Shown piece after piece: positions 1 through 6,392 of a stretch of DNA of 9,650 nt. The DNA comes from Candidatus Omnitrophota bacterium (GTDB lineage Bacteria > Omnitrophota > Gorgyraeia > Velamenicoccales > Velamenicoccaceae): positions 1 to 9,650 of the forward strand of contig JAQUOM010000061.1 of assembly GCA_028717105.1 (NCBI GenBank), in the 5' to 3' direction. A program made the translations under genes and the position numbers. The stretch's first letter is position 1. Every line of letters starts with the position of its first letter. Under the pieces are notes generated by a model that made no database searches, was not told the DNA's origin, and saw nothing but the letters and a program-made list of their open reading frames with translations.

Positions 1-43
1 TTCATGTTTTTGCCTCATTGATCAAAACATAGACGTGATGCAT
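1..43 (-). other. Short open frame resembling the start of a GIY-YIG nuclease, stopped after 13 codons
   Basis: An ATG at 43-41 (minus) opens the frame MHHVYVLINEAKT, then TGA at 4-2. The pattern M-x-x-V-Y-V-L followed by a polar turn is how small GIY-YIG nucleases of the UvrC N-terminal type begin. In that family the (Y/H)xVY(I/V)L strand is followed by a GIY-YIG or YIG motif about ten residues later. A modest GGAAA lies about 8 bases before the ATG. The stop comes where that motif would follow, so this is either a frameshifted or decayed nuclease start, or a chance match. Only one base remains beyond the stop, so the window cannot decide it. Confidence 0.25.
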
Positions 44-70
44 ATTTATTTCCACATGGCTGAACCGCCT

Positions 71-126
71 CGCCAGCTTCGCTGGCGGGCGAGATCTCGC
101 CATTTTTCGCAAAGCGAAAAATGGCG
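71..126. repeat. Cluster of three palindromes abutting and overlapping the tRNA-Ser 3' end
   Basis: Three inverted repeats lie back to back. At 71-87, CGCCAGC-TTC-GCTGGCG has a 7-bp stem. At 88-101, GGCGAGATCTCGCC is a perfect 14-base palindrome. At 98-126 a perfect 13-bp inverted repeat has arms at 98-110 and 114-126 around an AAA loop. The right arm of the last repeat contains the tRNA CCA end, the discriminator base and the first acceptor base. The cluster resembles REP-like or mobile palindromic elements. It lacks the terminal T-run of an ordinary terminator. Confidence 0.75.
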
Positions 127-213
127 GAGAGACAGGGATTCGAACCCTGGGGCCCAGTTGCCCAGGCCAACTGCTTAGCAGGCAGCTCCGTTCAACCACT
201 CCGGCATCTCTCC
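122..213 (-). tRNA. tRNA-Ser, anticodon GCU
   Basis: Read on the minus strand this is a complete 92-base class II tRNA. The acceptor stem pairs GGAGAGA with TCTCTCC, followed by discriminator G and an encoded CCA at 124-122. The D-arm region contains GGTTGAACGG. The anticodon loop is CTGCTAA, with anticodon GCT at 179-177, reading AGC and AGU. A long variable arm (GGCC paired with GGCC), typical of serine tRNAs, is followed by a T-arm CAGGG-TTCGAAT-CCCTG. All arms are intact. It has its own promoter upstream (242-270) and ends directly in the palindrome cluster at 71-126. Confidence 0.97.
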
Positions 214-241
214 AATTTCAGCCTGCAAAGTCAACGCCCCT

Positions 242-270
242 ATTATATCAAAGTGCTTCACAGCCTTCAA
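242..270 (-). promoter_or_regulatory. Promoter of tRNA-Ser(GCU), extended -10 type
   Basis: On the minus strand, TTGAAG (270-265) is separated by exactly 17 bases from a perfect TATAAT (247-242). A TG one base before the -10 gives the extended form TGATATAAT. The start would fall near 235, about 22 bases before the tRNA 5' end, a normal leader for RNase P processing. The promoter lies just past the transaldolase stop at 282. Confidence 0.8.
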
Positions 271-281
271 CTTACAAAAAA

Positions 282-1406
282 TCACCCGATTTTTTTCTTG
301 AGTGTATCCAACAAAGACCGAAAAGAATTCTCAAAGGCCTTCAGTCCCTCATTCTGCGCTTCGCGGCAAACCATGTCCAGGTTGATACCGCATTGCTCGA
401 TCTCCGCCCGCAAAACAACAGCTCCTTCCAGGTCGTCCTCGAGAGTGAAGCCCAGACGCCCGTGGTCTTCATAAGCCAAAACCGTCTGGTGCGGCAGGGT
501 ATTGACCGTATCATGCCCAATCAGGTTATCCACATAGAGGCAATCGCTATAAGCAGGATTCTTCGTGCTCGTCGACGCCCATAAAGGCCTCTGGATCCTG
601 CCTCCTTTGGCCTTGATATCGCCGAACCTGTCATCCGCAAAAAGTTGTTTAAACCGCTGGTAGATAAGTTTGCAATTCGCAATGGCTATCTTCCCCTTCA
701 GACTTTCCATGGCGGCTTTCTTTTCAAGGTCCATTTCCCGGCCGATAAAAACATCCAGGAGGCCGTCCACTTTGGTATCGATCCGGCTCACAAAAATACT
801 GGCGACGGAAGAAACATGCTGGATATCCTCCCCCCGGCGCATCCTGTCGCGCAAACCATCCTGGTAAGCCTGGGATGCCAGCTCATATTGCTCTTGGGAA
901 AAAATGAGCGTCACGTTAACGCTGATGCCGTCGGCAATGAGCGCGCGTATTGCCTCAGGGCTCAAGCCCGTTCCCGGGACCTTGATCATGATGTTCTTGC
1001 GTCCGACCTTATCGTAAATATACCGGGCATATTCGATGGTCTTGTAGGAATCATGGGCGTATTCCGGTAAAACCTCGATGCTGACATAACCGTCCGCCCC
1101 CCTGGTCTTCTCATAAACGCCCATAAGAAGGCCGGCCGCGTCCCGGACATCATCGGCCGTCAATTCATCATAGATGGCATAGAGGTCTTTCCCCGCGGCT
1201 TTCAGCCGCCGGATTTTCTCGTCATAGACATCCGAAGACCCAATGGACTTTTCAAAAATTGAAGGATTCGACGTCACGCCCATGATGCCCCTGTCGATGA
1301 GGCCCTTGAGTTCGCCGCCATCGATCAGGCGGCGATCAATATTGTCGTACCACGGGCTCTGGCCGAGATGATGCAGTTGTCTCAATCTGCCGGTGTTGTG
1401 ATTCAT
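282..1406 (-). CDS. tal: Transaldolase, mycobacterial/cyanobacterial type
   Basis: Transaldolase moves a dihydroxyacetone unit between sedoheptulose 7-phosphate and glyceraldehyde 3-phosphate in the cytosolic non-oxidative pentose phosphate pathway. The 374-residue product matches the long family defined as mycobacterial-type transaldolase, and length and ends agree. Visible hallmarks are GVTSNPSIFEKSIG near 43-56, the Schiff-base lysine in IMIKVPGT (about K142), ISVNVTLIFS at 161-170, SVASIFVSRIDTKVD, and a C-terminal RPLWASTSTKNP block. The ATG at 1406-1404 is chosen because residues from there align with the family. An in-frame GTG at 1460-1458 would add 18 residues with no family-like character. 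Neither start has a strong Shine-Dalgarno site. It is separated by 137 bases from korB and may have its own promoter, so it is probably a single-gene unit. No clear terminator follows. Confidence 0.93.
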   Translation of the reverse strand: MNHNTGRLRQLHHLGQSPWYDNIDRRLIDGGELKGLIDRGIMGVTSNPSIFEKSIGSSDVYDEKIRRLKAAGKDLYAIYDELTADDVRDAAGLLMGVYEKTRGADGYVSIEVLPEYAHDSYKTIEYARYIYDKVGRKNIMIKVPGTGLSPEAIRALIADGISVNVTLIFSQEQYELASQAYQDGLRDRMRRGEDIQHVSSVASIFVSRIDTKVDGLLDVFIGREMDLEKKAAMESLKGKIAIANCKLIYQRFKQLFADDRFGDIKAKGGRIQRPLWASTSTKNPAYSDCLYVDNLIGHDTVNTLPHQTVLAYEDHGRLGFTLEDDLEGAVVLRAEIEQCGINLDMVCREAQNEGLKAFENSFRSLLDTLKKKIG

Positions 1407-1478
1407 CGTTATTGTTGTGGACTTCTGCGTGCCCTTTGAAACAACGGGATTTCTGTGCACCGATTAAAAAGCTACCCT

Positions 1479-1507
1479 ATTTTACTGCGTGCCCCTGTCT
1501 TTTTGAA
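1479..1507 (-). promoter_or_regulatory. Possible promoter for the transaldolase gene
   Basis: TTCAAA (1507-1502) and TAAAAT (1484-1479) on the minus strand are 17 bases apart, matching the sigma70 consensus at four and five of six positions. The start would be near 1472, giving a leader of about 65 bases to the ATG at 1406 and almost none to the alternative GTG at 1460. This favours the ATG. It is a pattern match only. Confidence 0.4.
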
Positions 1508-1543
1508 GGGATTTTTTTAAAAACGGCCGGGAAGGATCATGCC

Positions 1544-2392
1544 TTAGAAAAACTCTTTGAGGAGGTCTTTGAGGCGTGCAGGGTTCGGCCCCTGGGAAAG
1601 AATAGATGCTTCCCCCATGAGGCCGCAGGCATCTTCATAGGACGAACGCCCGTCCCGATAGATGACCCCCACCGGGATCTTATCGCCCCACTGGAGGGCC
1701 TTTTCAAATGCCCAAACTTTGTTATGAACATCATAATCTTGCGGCAGGGGTTCTATCCGTTGTTTATACCAGGAAAAATTATTCCTTTTATTGAAAGTGA
1801 CGCAGGGTTGAAGCACATCGACAAGCGAAAACCCTTTGAATTGAACGGCTTGCTGGATCATGGACGAAAGATGCTGTTTATCCCCGGAAAAGCTCCGCGC
1901 CACAAAACCTGCGCCGAGGGCAACCGCCATCGCCAGGGGATGCAACGGCTCGTTAATGACGCCGCGCGGCTGGACCTTGGTCGTAAAACCGATATCGCTG
2001 GTGGGAGACGCCTGCCCCTTGGTCAGTCCGTAGACCTGGTTATCGTGCACGATGACCGTGATATCGATATTGCGCCTGATGGCGTGGATGAAATGATTCC
2101 CGCCCTCGCCGTAGATGTCTCCGTCACCCGACGTCACGATGACGTGAAGGTCCTTATTGGCCATCTTGATCCCCGTGGCCGCCGGGATGGCCCGGCCATG
2201 GAGGCCGTTGAAAAAATTACAATTCAAGTACTGGGGCTCTTTGGCCGCCTGCCCGATCCCGGACACAAGGACGGTCTTGTGCATGTCCAGGTCCAGCATG
2301 ACTAGAGCATCTTTCAGGGCATCCAGGATACCGAAATTCCCGCATCCCGGACACCAGGCTGTCTGAAAATTTCCAAGGTCTTCAGGGCGCAT
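1544..2392 (-). CDS. korB: 2-oxoacid:ferredoxin oxidoreductase beta subunit (probably 2-oxoglutarate)
   Basis: This is the thiamine diphosphate-binding subunit of a 2-oxoacid:ferredoxin oxidoreductase, which decarboxylates a 2-oxoacid with CoA to acyl-CoA and reduces ferredoxin, or works in reverse. The 282-residue length is normal. C14 and C17 in WCPGCG together with C197 in LQPCVTF are the expected [4Fe-4S] ligands. GDGD at 89-92 and DNQVYG at 117-122 form the Mg-thiamine diphosphate site. The YGLTKGQASPTSD stretch and the HGRAIPAATGIKMAN stretch look like KorB/OorB (2-oxoglutarate) rather than PorB, but substrate cannot be fixed from sequence. Its ATG shares one base with the korA TGA (TGATG), and GGGAGG lies just upstream inside korA, so the two are translationally coupled. 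It is the last gene of the tautomerase-korA-korB unit. No strong terminator was seen after it. Confidence 0.93.
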   Translation of the reverse strand: MRPEDLGNFQTAWCPGCGNFGILDALKDALVMLDLDMHKTVLVSGIGQAAKEPQYLNCNFFNGLHGRAIPAATGIKMANKDLHVIVTSGDGDIYGEGGNHFIHAIRRNIDITVIVHDNQVYGLTKGQASPTSDIGFTTKVQPRGVINEPLHPLAMAVALGAGFVARSFSGDKQHLSSMIQQAVQFKGFSLVDVLQPCVTFNKRNNFSWYKQRIEPLPQDYDVHNKVWAFEKALQWGDKIPVGVIYRDGRSSYEDACGLMGEASILSQGPNPARLKDLLKEFF

Positions 2393-4125
2393 CAGCGTCG
2401 CCCTCCCTTCTTGAGCCTCTTGTAGGCGGAAACGACTTCTTGGGCGGTAAACGGCAGCCCATCATATTTAGAGATACGCCGGGCCATGGCGATACCGGTC
2501 GTGCGCGTGATAAGATTTGCAAACTGGCCCGTAAAATTATTCTCGACGACGACAGCAAACCGCGCTTTTTTCAAAAACCCGAAATGCTTGCGGTCAAGAG
2601 GCCACAGGTCCTCAAAATGGACCGCGGCCGCCTTGATGCCGTCTCGAAGGAGATTATCGGCGGCTTCACGCAGGACGCCGCGCGTCGATCCCCAGCCGAT
2701 CAAAACGTCCCTGGCGTCCTTCGGGCCGTACCAGGACGGCCCTTTCATCTCTTTCAATAAGTCCACTGTCTTGCGATTGCGTTTTTCGACCATCCGGGGC
2801 CGCGTGACGTCGCAATCTTCCGTGATGCGGCCGTCCTCATCGTGTTCATCGCTGTCCGCGGTGACAAAACAATAAGGGTTCCCCGGCAAGGCGCGCGGAG
2901 AAACGCCGGATTTCGTCAAAAGAAAACTCTTGTAGCCCTGGACGCGCTTTAAGTCCTCTTCGGACATAAGATGGCGCTCGATGACGACGTCTTCGGGACG
3001 CAACGCATCGATCGACGCAAAAGAATCCGCCAAAGACTGGTCCGTGAGGATGATCACGGGAATCCGGTACTTATCGGCCAGATGAAAGGCCCTGGCCGTA
3101 GCGTAAAAACACTCTTCGATGCCTGCCGGCGCCATCACCACGCGTGCGAATTCTCCATGCCCGGCGTGGATCGCGAACTCCAGGTCTTCCTGCGCGGTCC
3201 TCGTCGGCAATCCCGTAGCCGGCGCAGGCCTCTGCGCCAGGACGATGACGATCGGTGTCTCGATCATGCCCGCCAGACTCAATCCCTCCGCCATCAGCGC
3301 GAATCCGCCGCCGCTGGAGGCCGTCATCGCCCGCAGGCCCGCAAAAGAAGCGCCCAAAGCGATATTGATCGAGGCAATCTCGTCTTCCGACTGCTCGACC
3401 ACCATATGAAAATCAGCCGCCTTGGAAGCCAAATATGTCATGATCCCCGTCGAAGGGCTCATGGGGTAAGCGGAGATGAACTGGCATCCCGCGGCCAGGG
3501 CGCCCAGGGCAACGGCTTCGCTGCCGCCGATAAGCATCTTCGGCGCTTGACCCGGCGGGCCGAAACCGGCCCGCCTTTTGCCTTCGTTTTTCTTGAGAGC
3601 GAAATCATATCCGGCCTCCGCGGCCTTCACATTCGCCTCTCCTGTCTGCGCGTCTTTTTTTCCGAAACTCCGGCGTAAAAAATTAAAAAGTTCCGACGGA
3701 TCGCAATGAAGAAGCCCAAGCACGGCGGCGGCGGCAACGGTATTGGCCATGAGTCTGTTGCCGCCGGCCCGGGATGCCAGCTCTGCCATCGGCACATCCA
3801 GCGCCGTCCGGCTCGGCACGGATAACTCTATACTCTTGGAATCGAAAATGACGACGGAATCTTCGGTGAGTTCTTTAAAATGGCAGGCGCTCTCTTTATC
3901 GAAGGCAACAAGGATGTCCGTCCGGGCGCAAGGGGCGTGAACGGGACGGTCGGAAACACGGATCGAAAACCAATTATGGCCGCCCCGGACGCGGGATTGT
4001 ACGACCTGGTTGGCGAAAACGTGATAGCCTCCCCGCGCAAAGACGCGCGACAGAAGACCGCCGATCGCATGCAATCCCTGGCCGGCCTCGCCGGCAATCT
4101 TGATCGTCAGATCGACGTTAGCCAA
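2392..4125 (-). CDS. korA: 2-oxoacid:ferredoxin oxidoreductase, fused gamma-alpha subunit
   Basis: This is the large subunit partner of KorB. Residues about 1-185 are the gamma domain, with the nucleotide-loop motif GEAGQG near 12-17 and SRVRGGHNW near 44-52. After a charged linker (about 178-195), residues about 197-577 form the alpha/pyrimidine-binding domain, starting GGSEAVALGALAAG and ISAYPMSPSTG, where many relatives have YPITPST. The fused order and 577-residue length are usual for two-subunit KorAB enzymes; no ferredoxin-like delta gene is present or needed. The frame stays open upstream to 4275, but those 50 codons are the tautomerase gene read in another frame. Similarity begins at VDLTIKIAG, so the best start is TTG at 4125-4123, overlapping the tautomerase stop by 8 bases, with AAGG about 11 bases before it. 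TTG is an inefficient start, which fits translational coupling. Confidence 0.92.
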   Translation of the reverse strand: MANVDLTIKIAGEAGQGLHAIGGLLSRVFARGGYHVFANQVVQSRVRGGHNWFSIRVSDRPVHAPCARTDILVAFDKESACHFKELTEDSVVIFDSKSIELSVPSRTALDVPMAELASRAGGNRLMANTVAAAAVLGLLHCDPSELFNFLRRSFGKKDAQTGEANVKAAEAGYDFALKKNEGKRRAGFGPPGQAPKMLIGGSEAVALGALAAGCQFISAYPMSPSTGIMTYLASKAADFHMVVEQSEDEIASINIALGASFAGLRAMTASSGGGFALMAEGLSLAGMIETPIVIVLAQRPAPATGLPTRTAQEDLEFAIHAGHGEFARVVMAPAGIEECFYATARAFHLADKYRIPVIILTDQSLADSFASIDALRPEDVVIERHLMSEEDLKRVQGYKSFLLTKSGVSPRALPGNPYCFVTADSDEHDEDGRITEDCDVTRPRMVEKRNRKTVDLLKEMKGPSWYGPKDARDVLIGWGSTRGVLREAADNLLRDGIKAAAVHFEDLWPLDRKHFGFLKKARFAVVVENNFTGQFANLITRTTGIAMARRISKYDGLPFTAQEVVSAYKRLKKGGRR

Positions 4126-4297
4126 AGAACTTTTCGCCTTGCGCCCAATTGGCACCATCCACCTCATCAATAACCAGATAAGTGGCTTCCTTAGGTTTCC
4201 TGGCGACACGCAAGAGCGTATCGGAGAATTCTTTTGCAATCTGCTCTTTTTGCTCGCGGGACAACTTCCCGACAACCTTGAGGTTTACAAAAGGCAT
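4118..4297 (-). CDS. 4-oxalocrotonate tautomerase-like small protein
   Basis: The 59-residue protein begins MPFVNLKVVG, giving the N-terminal proline (Pro1 after Met removal) that is the catalytic base of the 4-oxalocrotonate tautomerase superfamily. EQKEQ and the closing VIDEVDGANWAQG match the usual beta-alpha-beta length and the subgroup ending in (V/I)IDEV..NWGxGG. By ungapped comparison, the positions of Arg11 and Arg39 of classic 4-oxalocrotonate tautomerase are Leu and Tyr, while Trp replaces Phe50. The classical substrate is therefore unlikely and the true substrate is unknown. The ATG at 4297-4295 is chosen because Pro must follow Met and GGGAG lies about 8 bases upstream. A longer frame to 4357 lacks family similarity. 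It is first in the operon with korA and korB, whose start overlaps its stop. A link to 2-oxoacid chemistry (enol/keto tautomers) is inference. Confidence 0.87.
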   Translation of the reverse strand: MPFVNLKVVGKLSREQKEQIAKEFSDTLLRVARKPKEATYLVIDEVDGANWAQGEKFFG

Positions 4298-4406
4298 GGC
4301 CTGCTCCCGGCTCTTCAATCCCCCGCTGCCAGCCCTGCAGATCTGTCCAAAGGCCAAAGACGAAGGCTCTCGAGCTCTGTTGGTAGTTTATCTTAAAAAA
4401 CCAAAC

Positions 4407-4432
4407 GAAAAAAGGACCGGAATCTCCCTTTT
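4407..4432 (-). terminator. Probable rho-independent terminator after metW
   Basis: On the minus strand, about a dozen bases after the metW stop, AAAAGG(GA) and (TC)CTTTT pair around a short GC-containing loop, followed by a T-rich run. The stem is short and partly A-T. It sits where the methionine cluster should end before the tautomerase-kor operon. Confidence 0.4.
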
Positions 4433-4444
4433 ATTGACTGTTTT

Positions 4445-5044
4445 CTACAAAGGGGACTGAATAACAAAAATCGCATTTAGGGCCAAGAGGTTCGGCAGGA
4501 CATGGATCAGCCGACGACGGCCAAGGAAGTATGTTTCGAGAACGCGGATATTCTTTTCTGCGCAGAAGTTCTTAAAATCGCTGATGCTCAGGAAATGAAG
4601 GTTCGGCGTATTGTACCAGCGGTAAGGCAAAGACAGCGTCACAGGCGCCAGGCCTTTAAAAAATAAACACAGGCGAGCTCTGAAAAAAGCAAAGTTAGGA
4701 AATCCGACGATGACTTTTTTACCGACACGCAAGGCCTCTTTTAAGACAAAATCGACTTTTTTGACCTCCTGCATGCTCTGGTTAAGAATGACATAATCAA
4801 AGGACTTATCCGGATACTCGATCAGGCCCGAATCAATGTCGCTATGAAAAACGCTTAAGCCCTTCTCAACGCATTTATAAATCGCCTCTTCGGAAAGTTC
4901 GATACCCTGCACCTTGGCATCTTTTTCCTTAGCCAGGAAGTGAATCAGGTCACCCGTTCCACAGCCCAAATCCAGGACCCTTGAGCCGGGCTCGACGATC
5001 TGATAGATGATCTTATGATCAAGGCGGACGGCATTGAATGTCAT
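4445..5044 (-). CDS. metW: Methionine biosynthesis protein MetW
   Basis: This 199-residue protein has a class I methyltransferase-like fold with the nucleotide-binding motif VLDLGCGTGDL near 23-33, then EL in GIELSEEA, and a C-terminal half with FPNFAFFRARL and the LPYRWYNTPNLHFLSISDF block characteristic of MetW. Its length matches the family. MetW is found next to metX and supports MetX-dependent methionine synthesis; no methyltransferase reaction is firmly established for it. The ATG at 5044-5042 overlaps the metX stop in the arrangement ATGA, and AGGGG lies upstream within metX, which indicates coupling with MetX. It is the last gene of the sulfur amino acid cluster and is followed by a possible terminator. 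Confidence 0.95.
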   Translation of the reverse strand: MTFNAVRLDHKIIYQIVEPGSRVLDLGCGTGDLIHFLAKEKDAKVQGIELSEEAIYKCVEKGLSVFHSDIDSGLIEYPDKSFDYVILNQSMQEVKKVDFVLKEALRVGKKVIVGFPNFAFFRARLCLFFKGLAPVTLSLPYRWYNTPNLHFLSISDFKNFCAEKNIRVLETYFLGRRRLIHVLPNLLALNAIFVIQSPL

Positions 5045-6177
5045 CGGACGTTATACCCCTTATAGGTCTTGTCCAGGAAATGCTTGATCAGATGCGTCTC
5101 TTCTGCGATCTCAAGCAGGAAAGCATCGTGGCCGTAAGTGGAATTGATCTCACAATATGTGGCGTCGGCATGCCTCATCTTCAGCTGGCGGACGATATCC
5201 TGGGACTGATATAAAGGATAGAGCCAGTCGGAGCGGAACGCGATCACCAGAAACCTCGTCTTGACCTGACGGCCCGGCGGGATCAGGCGGCCGCCGGAAA
5301 CATCAAAGTAATCCATCGCTTTGGTGATATACAAATAAGAATTGGCATCGAACCGCTTGACGAAGTTGTCGCCACGGTAACGCAAATAGCCCTCCACCTC
5401 AAAGTCTGTCGTAAACTTGAAACTGTAATCTTTCTCTTTGAGACGGCGGGAGAATTTTTCTTCCATCGAGGTGTCGCTCATGTAGGTGATATGCCCGATC
5501 ATGCGTGCGACCGCCAAACCCCTCTCCGGCTGGCCGTGGCCGTAATAGGCGCCTTCTTTCCACTCCGGGTCAGCCATGACCGCCTGGCGCCCGACCTCGT
5601 CGAAAGCGATCTGCTGCGGAGAGTGCTTCATGGCTGTCGCGATGGGAATGGCGCAACGCACGCGTTCAGGGTATGATGCCACCCACTGAAGCACCTGCAT
5701 CCCGCCCATGGAGCCGCCGCAGACACACAACAACTTGTCGATCCCCAGGTGGTCTATGAGATGCCTCTGGGCATCAACCATATCGCCGATCGTAATAATA
5801 GGAAAGCCCAGGCTATAGGGATTGCCTGTCGCGGGATCGACCGACGACGGGCCGGTAGATCCTTTGCAGCCGCCCAAACAATTCGAACAGATGACAAAAT
5901 ATTTATCTATGTCAAAGGCCTTGCCGGGCCCGATCATCGCGTCCCACCAGCCGGGATCGCTTTCGCCCGGATGGAACCCCGCCGCGTGCGCGTCGCCGGA
6001 CAAGGCATGACAGATCAAAACCGCATTTTTCTTGTCGGCATCGAGCTTGCCGTAAGTCTCATAGGCCAGCGCGATAGGCCCAAGCCTCTGGCCGCCCTCC
6101 AACAAAAGCTCGTTCGGCGGTTCGGCGAAGGTAAAATATTGGGCCTCGACGACCCCTAGTCTATTTTTTTTGTCCAT
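5041..6177 (-). CDS. metX: Homoserine O-acetyltransferase (MetX family)
   Basis: MetX acylates homoserine, the first committed step of methionine synthesis. The 378-residue protein has the alpha/beta hydrolase fold and the family motifs HALSGDAHAAG near 57-67, NCLGGCKGSTGPSS near 99-112, and GGSMGGMQ with nucleophile Ser156. The remaining triad members are Asp317 in FRSDWLYP and His350 in YGHDAFL. Acetyl and succinyl forms share this fold, so the donor is called acetyl mainly because metY, which uses O-acetylhomoserine, is in the same cluster. The ATG at 6177 gives normal length; AAAAGG lies very close to it. The frame is open to 6321 without family similarity. A 215-base GC-rich, hairpin-rich leader separates it from cysK, the only large gap in the cluster. 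Its stop overlaps metW. Confidence 0.94.
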   Translation of the reverse strand: MDKKNRLGVVEAQYFTFAEPPNELLLEGGQRLGPIALAYETYGKLDADKKNAVLICHALSGDAHAAGFHPGESDPGWWDAMIGPGKAFDIDKYFVICSNCLGGCKGSTGPSSVDPATGNPYSLGFPIITIGDMVDAQRHLIDHLGIDKLLCVCGGSMGGMQVLQWVASYPERVRCAIPIATAMKHSPQQIAFDEVGRQAVMADPEWKEGAYYGHGQPERGLAVARMIGHITYMSDTSMEEKFSRRLKEKDYSFKFTTDFEVEGYLRYRGDNFVKRFDANSYLYITKAMDYFDVSGGRLIPPGRQVKTRFLVIAFRSDWLYPLYQSQDIVRQLKMRHADATYCEINSTYGHDAFLLEIAEETHLIKHFLDKTYKGYNVR

Positions 6178-6240
6178 ATCCTTTTCGGTCAACTTACTGC
6201 CTGTCCGGTCTTCGCCTAACATCAATTGAAAATTCAAGGT

Positions 6241-6392
6241 TGTGCTCGACACCGGCCCGCTCACACCCGATCGGCCACCGGTAAACCCGGCCTGGCTCGC
6301 CTTCTCGCCAGGAGTCGCCAACCGTGTTGCGGCTTACCCGCCGCAACTGCGACCCCGCGGGCACGCACAGCCGACGCGACTTATTCGCCGCG
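6241..6392 (-). promoter_or_regulatory. GC-rich structured leader between cysK and metX
   Basis: This untranslated stretch holds several inverted repeats: GTTGCGGC/GCCGCAAC with 8-bp arms and a 6-base loop at 6326-6347, CCTGGC/GCCAGG at 6291-6312, and CCGG/CCGG with a 5-base loop at 6278-6290 nested in alternative GGCC pairing. The palindrome CCGATCGG lies at 6267-6274. It does not match the SAM-I conserved core or other methionine riboswitches I recognise. It may be a leader regulator or a REP-like insertion. The adjoining 6178-6240 part is AT-richer and contains a TTGAA-TT-TTCAA dyad. Confidence 0.4.

Noticed and set aside
121..474. Plus-strand open frame across the tRNA and the 3' end of tal
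   Set aside because: It begins inside the tRNA and runs antisense to tal. The typical tRNA-derived peptide pattern indicates a spurious frame.
1425..1494. Direct repeat CTGCGTGCCC at 1425-1434 and 1485-1494
   Set aside because: Only ten bases and two copies, which can occur by chance; no further structure links them.
1508..1543. Terminator after korB
   Set aside because: There is a T/A-rich stretch, but only a 6-base CGGCCG palindrome before it, too weak to call.
1412..2305. Long plus-strand open frame antisense to korB
   Set aside because: It has no recognisable protein family, while the opposite strand encodes a complete KorB with all catalytic motifs.
2971..3678. Plus-strand open frame antisense to korA
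   Set aside because: Composition is that of an antisense shadow; korA is intact on the other strand.
4298..4444. Promoter for the tautomerase-kor operon
   Set aside because: GATAAA or TAAACT near 4387-4395 could serve as a -10, but no acceptable -35 lies 16-18 bases upstream, so no call was made.
6178..6392. SAM riboswitch before metX
   Set aside because: None of the conserved SAM-I core segments (the AGAG...GAGGGA and GCAACC blocks in order) was found on the minus strand, and no fit to SAM-II or SAM-IV was seen.
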